From assembly GCA_003971905.1 (NCBI GenBank), contig RSEE01000028.1:558001-622000 (forward strand): a stretch of DNA of 64,000 nt, read 5' to 3'. Below, in pieces: positions 35,470-47,669 of the stretch. Under the pieces are notes generated by a model. That model saw only the letters and a list, made by a program, of their open reading frames with translations. It was not told the DNA's origin and did no database searches. This DNA comes from Moniliella sp. 'wahieum' (Eukaryota > Basidiomycota > Moniliellomycetes > Moniliellales > Moniliellaceae). Positions within the stretch are counted from its first letter, which is position 1; each line of letters begins with the position of its first letter. The translations under genes were made by a program, and so were the position numbers.

Positions 35470-38400
35470 TTAAACTTGGGAGGTACCTGCAGGGCTGGTG
35501 TCGGAAGCACTAGCGCCTTGGGACAGCTGATGCACGACAGATTGGTGGTGCGTTTGGAGCTGCTGATGATACAGTGCTTGGGAGGTAGACGTAGGGTCCG
35601 AAGAGTCCGGTTGACGAGCGGTACCGTCCGCAGGCCCTGACTCGGATCCAAGAGATGTGGAAGACTGGGAGGCAGAAATCGTCCTGGCAGGCTCCACCCC
35701 ATCAGCAGTACCAGGAAGAGAGAGGGGAATCTCCCACTGATGAAAAGTCAATTCCGGGAAAGAGGTTGTCCAATTGAATCGATGACAGCCCGTCCATTCC
35801 GTGGGTCAGGTCGGACAGTGGGTTGGGCATGGAATTGAGGGGGGAGTGATCACGGCCATGGCGTGGGCATTGGTTGTCACCTCCGTATCGGGCAGGGAGA
35901 TACTACGCCCAACTGCACCAACAAGCGAGGGGGGTTTCGGTTGTACGCCGCCGCGCCCTATGCCCGACACACTCCGTTGCACATCCTTGACAAGGGCCAT
36001 TGGCTTCGGTTCGCCATTAATCGGAGTAAAGGGACGAGGAGCCGAAGTGCGCCGACGCTTCTCCGATCGTCGACGTTCCATCTTAGGAATAAAGTCGTCC
36101 ACTTCATCATCGTCATCGTCCACGGCCCACTCGGTGTCCTTCTCGTCAATGATCACTCGGGGGCGACCGCAAGTTGCCATGACCAGTGGAGGACGTTCGG
36201 CTCAAGGGCGCTGGAGAGCCCTCGGCCGAAGCTCGGCCCGAACTGGGCATCGAGCGGGAGAAAGAGGAGCTGCGCCGCGACGGCGGATTGGTGCTCTGCA
36301 GGGGAAGGTTGAGCCGGCGAATCGGGCCCGAGAGCTCAGCTTCCGAGTCGGCATAAGCTGACTCGGACCATCCGGGCACCGGATCATCATCCACTGCAAT
36401 GTAATACGGAGGATCATAGATTTGCTGTCGGTGTTGGGCCAACCATTCCTTTCAAACATGACCGAGGGAAGACGTCGACCGCGCAGCTCAAGGGGAATCT
36501 CGTCCACCACAGGACGATCCCGTCGCCAACGCCGCGTTACGGGCTAAGCGAATCGCTTGGCCCATTCTTGGAAGAGTCTGCGTCCCTCGCCCGCGTCTGG
36601 AGGTAGTTCGACCCTTGAGCGCTCGGTTGTCCGCCGCAATGTACGCCCGGGTCAATGCTGGGTTTCGCCAGACAGGCGTTAAGGCTTCGTAGTCATGGAA
36701 CTGCTTGAACTTGCGCCGAGGACGGCCACCAGGAGAAGAGGGAGCACTTCCAGGCGAAAGATCAGGGAGTTTCCTAGCCCGCTCGGCTCGCCACTCGTCA
36801 TCGATAGGTTGTGCAAATCCTCGTCACTAGCGCAATCGTCGCTGTATGCGCCTGGGATCAAAAGCTGGCGTGGGATGGGTTTGCGCAGGCGGGAAGCCCC
36901 CCAGTCACGTTCTTGCCGCTTCAACTTGGTTCGCTCAGCCAGACGCTTCCGGATGGCCTTTTGCTCGGATGTTCTTGAGCGTCCTGAGAAGGTAAGGTCG
37001 TACGGCTTGGCGGAACCCAGACCGGGCACTGTCCATCAGATCTTTCGCCACATCCTCAATGTGACCTGACTGCAGCACCCCCGCGTTCGCAACGCCATAC
37101 TCGAACGGTTGGGCCTGAGCCAGCCCTAGACCGACACGGATCAGCTCGTCCATCAGCGCCCCATTGGTGCGGTAGTAATCCTTGCTCTGGAAATCAATGT
37201 GAAACAGGCGCGTGTCGGGAAAGACCCGATGCGAGCCAGAGATCCTCCTCCACCCGGAAGTGACGCCATGGCAGTGCTCTCAGTATCGTGATGGGACACC
37301 CACTCCGCGACGTTGTACGTGTCTGTAAGCAGGCGGAATTCTGTGGTGCCCAAAAAGCGATACAGGTACTCCCTCAGGTCGAGCTACAGCCAATAGTCCG
37401 GGTTAGTCGTTACGCTCAGATACAGAAGTGGGCAAGGGACATACGAGGAGTTTGCGGTTGCGGTAACGTTTGTCACTGGGTGCGATTTCGGTTACCAAGT
37501 CAGCTTCAGACTGGGACATCGACGCTGACTTGCGACCCGACTGGTAAGAGGTGTGCGGTAGACCATATCCCTGACCCATTTGGAGGAGGGGGTGCAGCTG
37601 GCCTTCGGCAAATGGGTAAGGGTTGCCTGCCTGACCAGGCATCGGTAAATGGGAACTTCCCTGGGGAGGTGGCTGCAGTACCGAGACGTTCATGCCCGGC
37701 GGAGGTTGCGTGCTGGGGGGTGGGACGAGTGGGGTGGGAACGCCTCCCTTTGAAAAAGCCCCAGCCGGTTGCTGGTCGCCCCTGGCAGCCGACATCTTGC
37801 TTAACCAAGATGCGAGAGCTGCCGGGGTAGTACCACCGACGTTCTCCATGTGGGGTGGAATAGGGGCCTGGGAAGGGTGGAAATCAGGTGCCGTGGACTG
37901 GGCAGGATAGTTGTTGGGGTTCAGCGGGCTGGGACGCGGTGCCATTTGGTTCATGGTGGTCAGCGGAGTAAATGCCGGGCGTACAGCTTGGTGCGCACCA
38001 GCACTGGAGCGTCGGTTGGAAGCCGCCAAAGGATGATCAAAAGTGGGGAGGACCGAAGCTGACTGGGTGCGTACGCTGGGGGAATCTATGCCCGAGGCCA
38101 GCGAGCCCATCGCATGCGGAGAGCGAGACTGTCATAGACGCTCGTCATGGCATCGGATGATCTCCCGTGGAAGTATGTTCAAATCTAGAGTCATGGGAGG
38201 AAAGAGACATGCCTTGTCCCAGACCAGTGGCGTCGAGCATGGGTTGGTCAGTGGGATAAGCAGGCGGCTGCGAATCAGGAACTTGAGAGTGGGATGGATC
38301 CATCCCTTGGGCCGGCGACTGGGATTGAAGGTGAAGTTGCTCCATCTGAGTAAAGACAGGGATCTGGTTGGCCAATCCACTAGGCATGCCCGTTGCGCTG

Positions 38401-39664
38401 ATACTGGAGGCATGGTGGCGAAGGGTGGTCCTGAGCTGGAATCAGCATTCCGGGACATGGGTGTGGATGCGGGGAGGCTCAGGCGCGCGCTGCCAGACTG
38501 GGTGTGGGCAGCCGATGGATCAAACATTGTGGGCGTTCCAGATGCCAACCCAGGGGGGACTGCTGGCGAGCTGGTGTAGGACGGCGTTGCTACCGGCCGA
38601 ACCTGCTGGCTGGGGCCGTACGGGTGGATGTGGAGGCATGTCCGACCCAAATCAGTGTTGATCCGTGTTGGGTCCCATTCCGACGAAATCTGGACTTGCG
38701 ATCCATTCAAATTAGACGCAGGAGGGGCAACGTGGGAGGCCGGATCAGGAGGGGTGGGAGCCAAGGCCATGGGATCATTGAGGCTGAGCACATGAAGATG
38801 CTTAATCTCCTCTTCCATCCAGAGCTGGAGGCGACGAATATCGGCTTCGACCGTGGCCACGTCATCTGCACCCAGCTCGCCCCGAAAGTTACGCCGAGCA
38901 TGCAGGCGACCAGCAATGGTTCCGAGGTCTGCTCCGACCGTGACGTACAAGTTGGCCGCCCGAGCAGCTGCATCGCTCGCCGATGATTGAGCAGACCAAG
39001 CGGTGGATGGGAGTTGGAGATTTGAGGTTGAATGCTGCGAGCCCTCCTGGACGTGCGGTTGCGGTTGCGGTTGTGGTTGCAGTTGTGGTTGCGGCTGCGG
39101 TTGCGGTTGCGCCTGCGGCTGCGGTTGCGGCTGCGCCTGCGGTTGCGGTTGCGGCTGCGGCTGCGATCCGGACACCCAGGGTGGCAGTGGGAAATGAGAG
39201 GACGATTGGGGAGGCTGAGCTTGGGCGACGTGGGACAGCACCTGGTTGGGTCCCAGCGATAGTGCAGACAGGTGACCGGGTAGGGGCTGAGCCGTCGCGG
39301 AGGCAAGCGAGTCTGGAGCAAGTGGGGTGCGGTCGGGCGCAGATTGGGAGGGAGCTGGAGGTTGGGGGTGAGTCTGAGCTTGGGTCGGGGACTGGGACTG
39401 GGGCTGAGTCTGGGACTGCGTGTGGGCCTGCGGACGCATCAAAGCCAAGGACGTGGCCATGTTGGGGTCGAGCCAATGGTCGGGCACGCCCAGGGCAAGG
39501 GACTGCTGGGGGATCTGGGGGGCTGGTCCTAGGGCAGGAGTGGGGGCGTCGGAGGCAGAGGCAGGCGTCGAGGCAGGGGCAGGGGCAGGCCCAGCGGCAG
39601 GCCTGGGGCTGGGGCCGGCGTGGTTGGGGTCCGAGGCGGGGCGCGCATCGGGAGTGAAAGACAT
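35470..39664 (-). CDS. Long proline/glutamine-rich, probably nuclear protein
   Basis: ATG 39664 begins MSFTPDARPASDPNHAG. A 510-codon frame is rich in Pro/Gln/Ala and holds a long PQ/AQ dipeptide tract (about 39170-39055). A helical part follows (GADDVATVEADIRRLQLWME). Ser/Pro-rich sequence continues to about 37450. Intron 37444-37384 (GTATGT, GACTAAC, TGTAG) joins RYRNRKLL to LDLREYLYRFLG in frame. A globular part follows: TTEFRLLTDTYNVAEWVSHH, then SGLFPDTRLFHIDFQSKDYY and RTNGALMDELIRVGLGLAQA. A charged C-terminus has basic and acidic runs (DDDDDEVDDFIPK, RRRSEKRRRTSAPRP). Many one-base shifts. Composition suggests a transcription or chromatin regulator. I do not recognise the globular domain. 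One gene is the simplest reading, but it could be two. Confidence 0.55.
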
Positions 39665-40619
39665 TGCAGGGCTAGCGCAGCCGCCTCATCGGCAGCTCAG
39701 TCGGCGAGGGCAGCGAGACGGATGGATGGGGATGGGGTGGGGACAGCGGGGGCGCGGGGGGGGGGGGAATGGGGAATGGCGGAATGCGGACGGGGCGGAT
39801 GGGGCGGATGGCGGCGCAGCGACTGACTGGCTACCAATGCAATGCGGCAGCCGGGTGGTGGAAGCGCGGCGACGGGCTGCAATGCGCACTGGCCAAAACG
39901 AACACGCTGCGAGAAGCGTCCGCTTTCGCTTGCGCTTTATCATCGCATCGCATTGCATCGCGCTCCACGCCCTGGCGCCCCGCTCCGCTCTGCTCTCCCC
40001 GGCCACCACGCAGTCACCTCCAGCCACCCGCTTCGGCCCGGCTGACGCTGACGCGTGACATGCGACAGGCGCTTGATCGGTGAGTGCCGATGGCCGCACC
40101 AGCCTAGTGTTGGCACGGCTGCTCGTCTGTGCAACTGCCGGGCTACCCGGTGGCTTGCGCCGATGGTGCTTGGCCCGTAGCACACCCACCCGCTGCGCAC
40201 TGCACCAGTCTCCTCGCTGCTGCCATCGGGCTCGCCTCCTCCCTTGGCCCTGCCACTTGCACCCCCACGGCCTGCGCCCACGATCGACCCCCACCCATCG
40301 CTCTGACGTTGCCAACAACCACGAGCCTGGTTCGCGCTGCCCATCCCAACGTCCGCCATCGGCCATCGACCATTGACCATCGACCATTGACCATCGACCA
40401 TTGACCATCGACCATTGACCATCGACCATCCACCAAGGACACAACACTCACCCGCCCCCCCCCCCTCTCACCCCCTCCATCAAAGTACCAGCGCTCAACA
40501 TCCTATCGAGTACCTGCACCAACCAAAACAGAGCAAGGAACAGCAAAACAAATGAAGTGGGACGCTCGGACCGTCGCCGAGACAAAATGGGATGCGAAAT
40601 CGTTGTTCTAACGAGGCGG
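39665..40619. other. Spacer with GC-rich leader and minisatellite
   Basis: Upstream region of the PQ-rich gene and 3' region of Sec22. A G-run of about 12 lies near 39757 and a C-run at 40455-40466. The 14-bp minisatellite is at 40363-40430. The long frames on both strands here come from GC-rich and repetitive sequence. Confidence 0.5.
40363..40430. repeat. 14-bp minisatellite (CCATCGACCATTGA)
   Basis: Nearly five copies of a 14-base unit made of two related heptamers (CCATCGA and CCATTGA) that alternate strictly. The units are contiguous with no spacers, so this is not a CRISPR array. Confidence 0.92.
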
Positions 40620-41475
40620 TCGGACCTACCGCCCAAAGTAAATGGGTGCCGCACTCGTCAGAAAACTTGATGTAGACAATAAAGCAAAATAGAAGCCCCA
40701 CTGCACCCCCCTTGCAACCCATAGCTTCAGTTAGTCCCATTGCTTCGCACAGTACACAAAGTAGGGGGAGATACACATACGGGGCCCATTTGCGGATCAT
40801 GGCGTCAATGTTGATCTTGCGTGCAGACCTTCGGTATCTCAGTGATTCATCTCGCAGCGAGCTGGACATGGTCGACATTTCTGATAGAGCAGTCATGTAT
40901 CATGTTAGAAAGGATGCCATGCGACTGGATTCGGGATCCAGCACCGTATACATACGATCCAAACTATCGCCCCGCCACAACAGGTCCTCCATGTTCTTGG
41001 TCATGATGCGTGTCACGTCCGCCAAATCCTCGTTGAGTCGGTCCAAGTTGTTGGACTTGGCCGATTGCGCGGTCCTTGCGTCGGCATAAAGGCGAGTGGT
41101 GCGCTGAATGAATGTGTCGAAGGCAACAAAGGCATAAGGACGAAGAGTACGTTGCCCTACTTGCTGGCCATAGGATTGGCCAAACTCAGCGGCGAGCTCA
41201 TCGAGATAGGAAAAGGCAAGTTTGCGAGGGTAGGACTTTTCACAGATCGCCACAAATACCACTGCCAATGGGTCAGGCGCAGGCGGACGAACAAGATAGT
41301 GAAGCGTCATGGGGCCACTCTCAATGCTGCATCGCGCCTCGCTGCCCGGGCCGAGACGACGAACAACCAGCTTGGCCTGCGCAGTGTATTCGGCCAACTG
41401 GGCCGAATTCTGCCCCTCACTCTGAGCAAGCGGAAGGCCATCGCTGACTCGGGCGATGAGCGTGGCGCGTACCAT
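40620..41475 (-). CDS. SEC22: Sec22 longin R-SNARE
   Basis: A vesicle SNARE for ER-Golgi transport. ATG 41475 begins MVRATLIARVSDGLPLAQSE. The longin domain follows: EARCSIESGPMTLHYL, ICEKSYPRKLAFSYLDELAA, RPYAFVAFDTFIQRTTRLYA. The SNARE helix runs LNEDLADVTRIMTKNMEDLL, WRGDSLDQM, STMSSSLRDESLRYRRSARK, with the zero-layer Arg in WRGDSL. Intron 40955-40881 (GTATGT, CTAAC, TCAG) and intron 40780-40711 (GTATGT, ACTAAC, CAAG) keep the frame. After them comes the C-terminal membrane anchor GGAVGLLFCFIVYIKF. The stop lies beyond 40660 and is blurred, probably by a shift. Exons add up to about 215-225 aa, the family size. No frameshift is needed before the anchor. Confidence 0.95.
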
Positions 41476-42303
41476 GGTCAAGCGAGGGTCGACGTGTCAA
41501 CTGTCCAAGGAGCTGTTGGTTGCAACCGACGATCATCTCACTCCGCCCTCTTAACCCATCAAAGGCGCTGACTTGCGCCGACGTTGAGCAAGTGGAGAGC
41601 TGGGCACTAAGCGTTAGGTAAGCAACCGCTTGTATTTGACACGTGACACGGTCAGGCTTGAAGTGAAGCTTGAAGCTTGATTGGGCACATCACATGTGAC
41701 ACCTAAATGTGATGTTGAGTGATGTTGGTGCCGACGACAGATTCGAGACGTCATCGAGTCATACATCGGACTGATGCATCATGCATCATGATGGGCGTCA
41801 TGGATCGCGATGCCGCCGCCAGAGGAGCGACAGGTGGTGCTGGCTGGCGGGGACGATGCAGAACCGCATACGGCCCACAGCCTGCCCGACAGGGACAGCT
41901 GTTGGTTGGGCCTGCTACCTGCTGGGCTCGCGGTCGGTAGCAACTGCGGCCGCCCTGTTCGATGGTGCGGTGCTCGGGGCCTCCACGTCGGAAGACTCGG
42001 ACTCAGCACGCGCAGTGTGGTACTCAGCCCAGCGCTGAGTTCGAGCAGGTTGGTACTTTCGGGTGCTGGTGGCACGCAACGTCCATTACGCGTTGGTACG
42101 GCCCAACTAGCAACTCGCACCTGGTAACTGGGAATCGACGATACTCAGAACTCATTAATCAGCGCCAGTTGTTCAACGTTCAAGCATCAGCTCATCGCAG
42201 CCCAGCTGCTCTTAGAAAAGTGTACTCAGCTCTGTCTCTTGGCTGCAACTCCAGCCCCAGCCCATCCTCTTCTCGTCCAACCCCCTCTGCCCTGTCCCTC
42301 GCC
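41476..42303. promoter_or_regulatory. Divergent spacer between SEC22 and the 42304 gene
   Basis: About 830 bp between two divergent starts. It holds CTTGAAGTGAAGCTTGAAGCTTGA (41657-41680) in two parts, TGATGCATCATGCATCATGATG at 41772-41793, CACATGTGACACC at 41691 and TTCAACGTTCAAGC at 42173. A CT-rich leader lies just before ATG 42304. No gene seen. Confidence 0.5.
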
Positions 42304-45071
42304 ATGCTCGGCTCGGGCAAGCACAAGCGCCCCGACACCAAGCTCCTCGACAACCTCATTGCCTCACAGAAAAAGCTCACCAGTGCCCTTAGCAATGCCC
42401 GCACCGCCTCCGAATCCAGCAACCTCGTCACCTCGGCCTGGTCCACTCCCGACGGTCCAATGCGATGCAGACAGCCGTCATCTTGAACCGCGCTCTCGCC
42501 GCTACCAACACTGCCCTGGATGATTATTCTGTCTCCATCACCAACTTCACCAATGCTCTTCATGGCCTCTTGGCCCAAGAAGCCGCCGTCGCTGAGATTA
42601 TGCGCGATCGCGGTATTCTCGTTTCCCGCCTGGTCCGTCTCACCAAAAAGAAGCCCAAGGCCGGCCAAGAGGACAAGAATCTCCAAGCTCTCGCCGACAC
42701 GCAACAGGAACTCGCTGCCTGCGAGACTGTCCTGGCTGCCGAGCAGAACACCCTCTCTACCACCCGCCGCCAGACCTTGGCTGAGCATACACGTGCCCGT
42801 CTTCTCGCTCTTCAATTGTTTGGCTCTCAAATCCATCAGGCTGCTGTAGAGGGACTGCAGCAGTTTGATAGTTTATCTGGTACGTTCGATCCATCCCTAT
42901 CAAGGTCTTCTCCCACCCTGTTTCTCCTCCCGTCTCCTGCGCATTTGCCGGATGGAAATACTCACCTACCCCCTTCGCTCGTCCAGCCTACGCATCTTCT
43001 GTCTCACAACCCCAAGCGCCTCAATTTCCCTCGACCCCGCGCCTGCTCCCCACGTCCCATCTGTGATTCCAAGCTATGCGAGCCAGCGCAGAACCCCCTA
43101 CACGAGTGGGGTGCCACCTCACTATGTTGCCCCCCGTGCTTCTACATCTCTTCCGCCTAGGAGCATGTACGAGGCGGAACCAAGATACGAAAGTGCCGAC
43201 CAGATGTATGACGCACGTGATGCTGGGACGACTAGCGTTGTGCCTGTGCCGCAGCACCACGAGTCACGTCAGGAAACCCCTTCTGCGTTTGAACCTACTG
43301 TGCAACTCCCTGGGGCTCAAAGGCCCGAGGGAGAGATGGATGGGATGGCCATGGCCATGGGCACAAGTGACCGCGAAAGCGTACCGAGGAAACGGTACAG
43401 CTCTGACCCGGTCGGCGTTCCGTCTCCGTACCAAGCGGCTGAAGTGGGGGTTGTCGTGACTGCTCCTGACACAGCGGAGCAGCAGGCCATGGCGGCCCAA
43501 GTTCCAGTGGCAGAAACCCCAGGCCGTACGCTCGAAGCGCCTGGGAGCGACGAAGTTTTTCTCACTCCGGCAACCGAGTTGACGCCTGAAGATTTGACCC
43601 TGGCAATTCCTCTTCCGACCCGGACGCGAATGCAGTAGCACACCAGGGCCCGTATGTGGCCGGCTTATCTAACCGTCCCACCTCCCACCCCTGGCCCACG
43701 TCGCTCACGACCCCCGGCCCAGAGTGGCAGTTGACCAAGAAACGCTCCACCCGTCGCGTGGTCTACCATCGGAAGCACTCATCCGCGCCCAGTGGAACGT
43801 ACACCACTGGCCCGGATGGGGCGATTGATGCTGTAGGTATCGTGAGTCCCCCTGGTAACACCGTCCCCGTCGCACGCGATCGGGACGATGGCAGTCGTAC
43901 CTCTTCGGAACCGCCCAAGCTCTCGCGCCATCTTTCCTTGATGGGACACCGAAAGAAAGACAAGAGCAGTAAACCGTCCCATCCCAGCGAGCACACTTTT
44001 CTTTCCCGCTTGAACACGGTTTTGAAAACGGACATCACGGTTGCTGCGGCCGAGGCGAGTCACGATGAGATGATGGCGGGGGAGAGCCGCGGTGGGTTCC
44101 TCCGTCGTAGCCAATCCTCTTCCTCGGGCAAGCGCCACGCTTTCGCGCTCAAGCGCTCCTCGACAAAACTAGGCAAATCCGTTCTGCCTGTCGAAGAGGA
44201 CTCTTCGGAAGATGAGCTGGCTCGCAGCCCGGTGCACTCGACGTGGCAGACACGTACCGACCAGAACCTCCAGGATCGCGGAGCAGGACAGACCGAGGTC
44301 CGGCACTCTACCAAGTCCTCCTCGAAGCGCATCCCTTCCAGCCTCTTCAATTCCCCTCCGCCTCCCCCTCGAGCCAGAGCGGTACGTTGTACAACAAACG
44401 CCTCGCCACACCCCGCCAAGTCTTGCAGCCCGAACCCAGTAGCCCCGTGTCGGTGGATCCTCAAACCCCGGCTGGTACGGGAACGGTCACGGGTACGGCC
44501 ACGGGTACGACGTGGACCCAGTCCCCGTCCTTTGCTCCGGGCGGAACTACCTCGTTGCAGAGCACACCCAACATACGCCGGTCCCCTCGAGTCGAGGATA
44601 CAGGAACGCACACAGTGCCTTCCTCATCTACCTGGTCAGCACCTAAAGTGGCTCCTTTGGGCTTGGGACTGGGCTTGCCCTTTGGCCCTACCAAGGGGGA
44701 ACCTAGTAACTCCGCAGCGCCAGAATCTCCCAGTACCCACTGGACAGCTACCCCGGAAGTTCTCCCCCTCCCCCTATCCCCTGGCGCATCTGCATCTACC
44801 TCCCCCCAGTGGGTCGGACGGGGCCAGAAGATCATGCGACCGGGGCCCCGGTGCGAGTCAAGAAAGTGATTCGGGTCAAAAAGACTCGCAAGCCCGTTCG
44901 TCGGTCGGGGAAACCGAGCGAGCCCAACTCGACCGTGCCTTCCACTTATCCTATTCCCCTACCTCCGTCCCGAGCTCCGTGGGAAGCGGACTGTACTATG
45001 TCACTGCGCCTCCAAGCACGCTCGACAGTTACCCTTCCGTGCCCAAGGCCCCGCCACGAGGTGGGTACTGA
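42304..45071 (+). CDS. Coiled-coil (BAR-like) protein with long disordered tail
   Basis: ATG 42304 begins MLGSGKHKRPDTKLLDNLIA. The first 200 residues are helical without proline: SQKKLTSALSNARTASESSN, then after a shift at about 42455 LNRALAATNTALDDYSVSIT, LRR-free and charged, through LADTQQELAACETVLAAEQN to HQAAVEGLQQFDSL. This fits a BAR/F-BAR-like dimer of helices that binds curved membrane. Intron 42880-42986 (GTACGT...TCCAG) follows. The remaining 650 residues are Ser/Pro/Thr-rich with a basic patch (VRVKKVIRVKKTRKPVRRSG) and the C-terminal end PSVPKAPPRGGY at stop 45069-45071. Frames change near 43060, 43640, 44390, 44840 and 44900. The architecture resembles cortical or eisosome-linked fungal proteins. 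I cannot name the family. Confidence 0.68.
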
Positions 45072-45107
45072 GCACTCAGCACTCAGCACTGAGTACCGAG
45101 CACTGAG
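45066..45107. repeat. CTGAGTACTGAGCACT repeat cluster
   Basis: Directly after the stop codon of the preceding gene, ACTGAG/CTCAGC words repeat about five times. Related words occur at 61630-61680, 57990, 42010, 29936 and 5868. Confidence 0.8.
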
Positions 45108-45599
45108 AAAGTTTAGGATTCTCGCCTAGCATGTGTACGTCAACACATACGTGTCGCGTCCCTAACCCAGCTCATTCATCGCTCGCAGTCTTAGGACCTC
45201 TTCAAAGCTGCCGCCTTCGACCTCAGGTCCTCAGGTCCTCAGGAGCTCTCTGGCCAGGGATAGATGATTACGGATTGCATATGACATGTGTATCCTCCAC
45301 GGTCTACGTTCCATGTTCGTGCCTCTCGTTTTGCTGTGGTTATTATAACCCTGGCCCGAGGACCACCGACACGGTTCTCCTGCGTTTTGTCCTTTGCCCT
45401 TCCCCTCATGTCTTCCCACACTGCACCATGCACCGAATTATGCAGGTAGGCTTGCTTCTTCACCAGCTTCGCCGTCAGCGTTCCAACAATCGTGTTCAAC
45501 ATTCGTTCAACAATCGTTCAACGGGGACGTTCCTAACCGTAGTGCCCTCATCCCACTTCCGTTCCTTCTTTTTTACCGCCGGAAGATGTCGGGTGCGGC

Positions 45600-45672
45600 C
45601 GCTTCTAGCTTCAAGCTTCAAGCTTCACCCACTTCAAGCTTGACCAACTTCAAGCTTCAAGCTTCACCTCAC
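45600..45672. repeat. AAGCTTCAAGCTTC cluster
   Basis: CTTCAAGCTTC units occur repeatedly (about seven AAGCTT sites in 70 bp), separated by ACCCACTT and ACCAACTT. The core AAGCTT is a palindrome, so the array can fold or be read on either strand. Confidence 0.9.
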
Positions 45673-46111
45673 CAATCCTCTTCCTTTGCCGATGTTTTCT
45701 GTCGCCGTTTTAGGCTCTTTTCGCGGTTTGTTTTTTTGTTTTTTTGTTGGGTCAATGTGTAATGTATCACCAAAACTTCGATGAGTGCGGGGACGTGTTG
45801 CTGTGGAAGCGGGATGATCGATGATCGATGATCTATGGTCGGAGCTTGAAGGATGTCTTCAAGTGGTCGCGGATGTCGTTATCAATTGGGAAGAGTCGAG
45901 GGACCGCGAGTTCCCAGGCCTAAGGTCTATCGATCTAAGGCCGAGAACGGCAAAAGGTAACGGCCGAGGTGTGCGAGATCTGTGACATGTGAGAGACTTG
46001 AGGGCCTGCGATCATCTCGATCGTAGACCAACCAGGCTATGACACAATGTACTTTCCGCGTAGAGCCTGTAGCATCTGAGATCTGAGAGCCGTGTGACAC
46101 ATGTGACAATG

Positions 46112-46160
46112 TGAAGCTTCAAGCTCCAAGAGCTTCAAGCACTTCAAGCTTCAAGCTTAG
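46112..46160. repeat. AAGCTTCAAGC cluster
   Basis: GAAGCTTCAAGCTCCAAGAGC followed by CTTCAAGCACTTCAAGCTTCA: a second dense cluster of the same family as 45600-45672. Confidence 0.88.
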
Positions 46161-47669
46161 CTCTTTCAGCGCTCTAGCAGGCGACTACGCATATGGTGTG
46201 TGACGCACGAGATATGATGCAGATGGCCAGAGAGGTGTCTGTCTCGAGCTGTTGGACCGTGGTCTCTGCATGAAACAGACCATGGTTTTGGTTGGTGTTT
46301 GTGTTTACATTCTGGTTTACCCCATTGACCCAACTAGCGTTCCCGGGACCCGAGAGAGAACTCCGACGTGCCAGGATGTTTGGCCCTCGCTCTGGCCACT
46401 GTACATGTACGTGGATTGAATATTGAATATTGAACCGACCACAACTCGGGCCTCAGGCCTCCCTCAACAGCTCTTCAGGCTCGCGCTCAACATGCCCAAC
46501 ATGACTCCCAAGCTTTCCTTTCGAAGTTCCGTCGTGCGGTCTCCTCGCTGTGGGGGGTCAGCATTATGATGCAATGATGCGTGATGCACGATGTGTGATG
46601 CGCCAATGATAGAATAGGCTTGCTGTGCCCTCTGTGTCCTCTGTGATACAGAGCAGGTGAGCGCATCGAGGTTGTTGGGTGGGCCCTTCTGCCTGTTGCG
46701 TAGCACAGCAACCCCACTCAATATTCAATGTCCTACTTGAATCAGCCAGGTCAAGCTTCAAGGTGCTCCCAGATCTGTGGGGCACACAGCTCTGTTCTCT
46801 TACCCCAGGGCCAATGATTCAGAGCTGTCTGTCTGCGATGGATCCTATGTTGTGGGGAGAGTCAGGGAGCCGGCGAACGGCCGAGCGGCCCACCTGATGC
46901 CATGCGCTCTAAGATCTAGTACGCGCCGGAAGGATGTGGCAAAAGGGGCGGGGCATACTACAAACAAGAGGGGGTGGCAACATGCAACCCAGTGCGAGAA
47001 CTAGCAGTGGAGACTGTGCGTATATAAAACACGTAGCGGGGGAGTTACTAGTTACTAGTTACTAGTTCCTGAGTGAGGATTGTGTACACTGAAGAATGCT
47101 TTGCGTACAAGTTGAGTACCGAGTCTGAGGACCTCCCCCTGGAGCACTTGCTTATTGGGAAAGCGCACGCCCCTCCTCGATCCCTTCCCCCATCCACGCC
47201 TTGCATGGGCGATACGTCGGCGACTGTGATATGCGTCGTCACATCGTGATTAAGGTGATTGCTGATTGCCCAGACAGCAAATTGGTCAGCGATCGAAGCA
47301 TAAATTGGGGCTTTTAGATAGCAGGCACCAGACCACCCTGGCCACTGACGCAGGGCAGGCCAACGTTGGATATACGTTGATACGTTGAATATTGAATACG
47401 GCTGGCTACGCACTATGTACGCGCAGCATATAGGCCGTAGTACCTGCACCCGCGCAACGCCCGCCCGCACTAGCCAGCAGCCGATCTGGGCAGAGCAGGC
47501 GTTGGCCTTGGATGGCCCATGCAGCATGCCTGTCCGTGATAATACACTTGGATCATTCATAATCAGTCGCAGTGATTGGTTTGTTTATCGTCTCGCATCG
47601 ATACAGCACACTGTCCATCGCGGTCCCCCTTCTCTCCTCCACCCCGCCACCTCCTCCTCTCGTCGCCCC

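Larger units (their letters stand above)
45072..47669. other. Long spacer rich in dispersed short repeats
   Basis: No gene recognised in 2.6 kb. It has the densest set of dispersed words: GTTCAACATTCGTTCAACAAT at 45495, AAGCTTC clusters at 45600-45672 and 46112-46160, GATGATCGATGATCGATGAT near 45815, TGATGCATGATG-type words at 46563-46604, TTGAATATTGAATATTGAA at 46416-46434, GTTACTAGTTACTAGTTAC at 47044-47062, and ACGTTGAATATTGAATACGG at 47381. Confidence 0.55.

Noticed and set aside
38983-39657. Plus-strand Gly/Val/Ala-rich frame of 224 codons
   Set aside because: A mirror of the PQ-dipeptide tract on the minus strand.
40363-40430. CRISPR-like array
   Set aside because: Repeats are contiguous with no unique spacers, and the genome is eukaryotic.
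39686-40447. 253-codon minus-strand frame rich in Trp/Gly/Arg
   Set aside because: It is produced by GC-rich sequence and by translation of the 14-bp minisatellite (repeated WSMVDG). It has no start context or domain.
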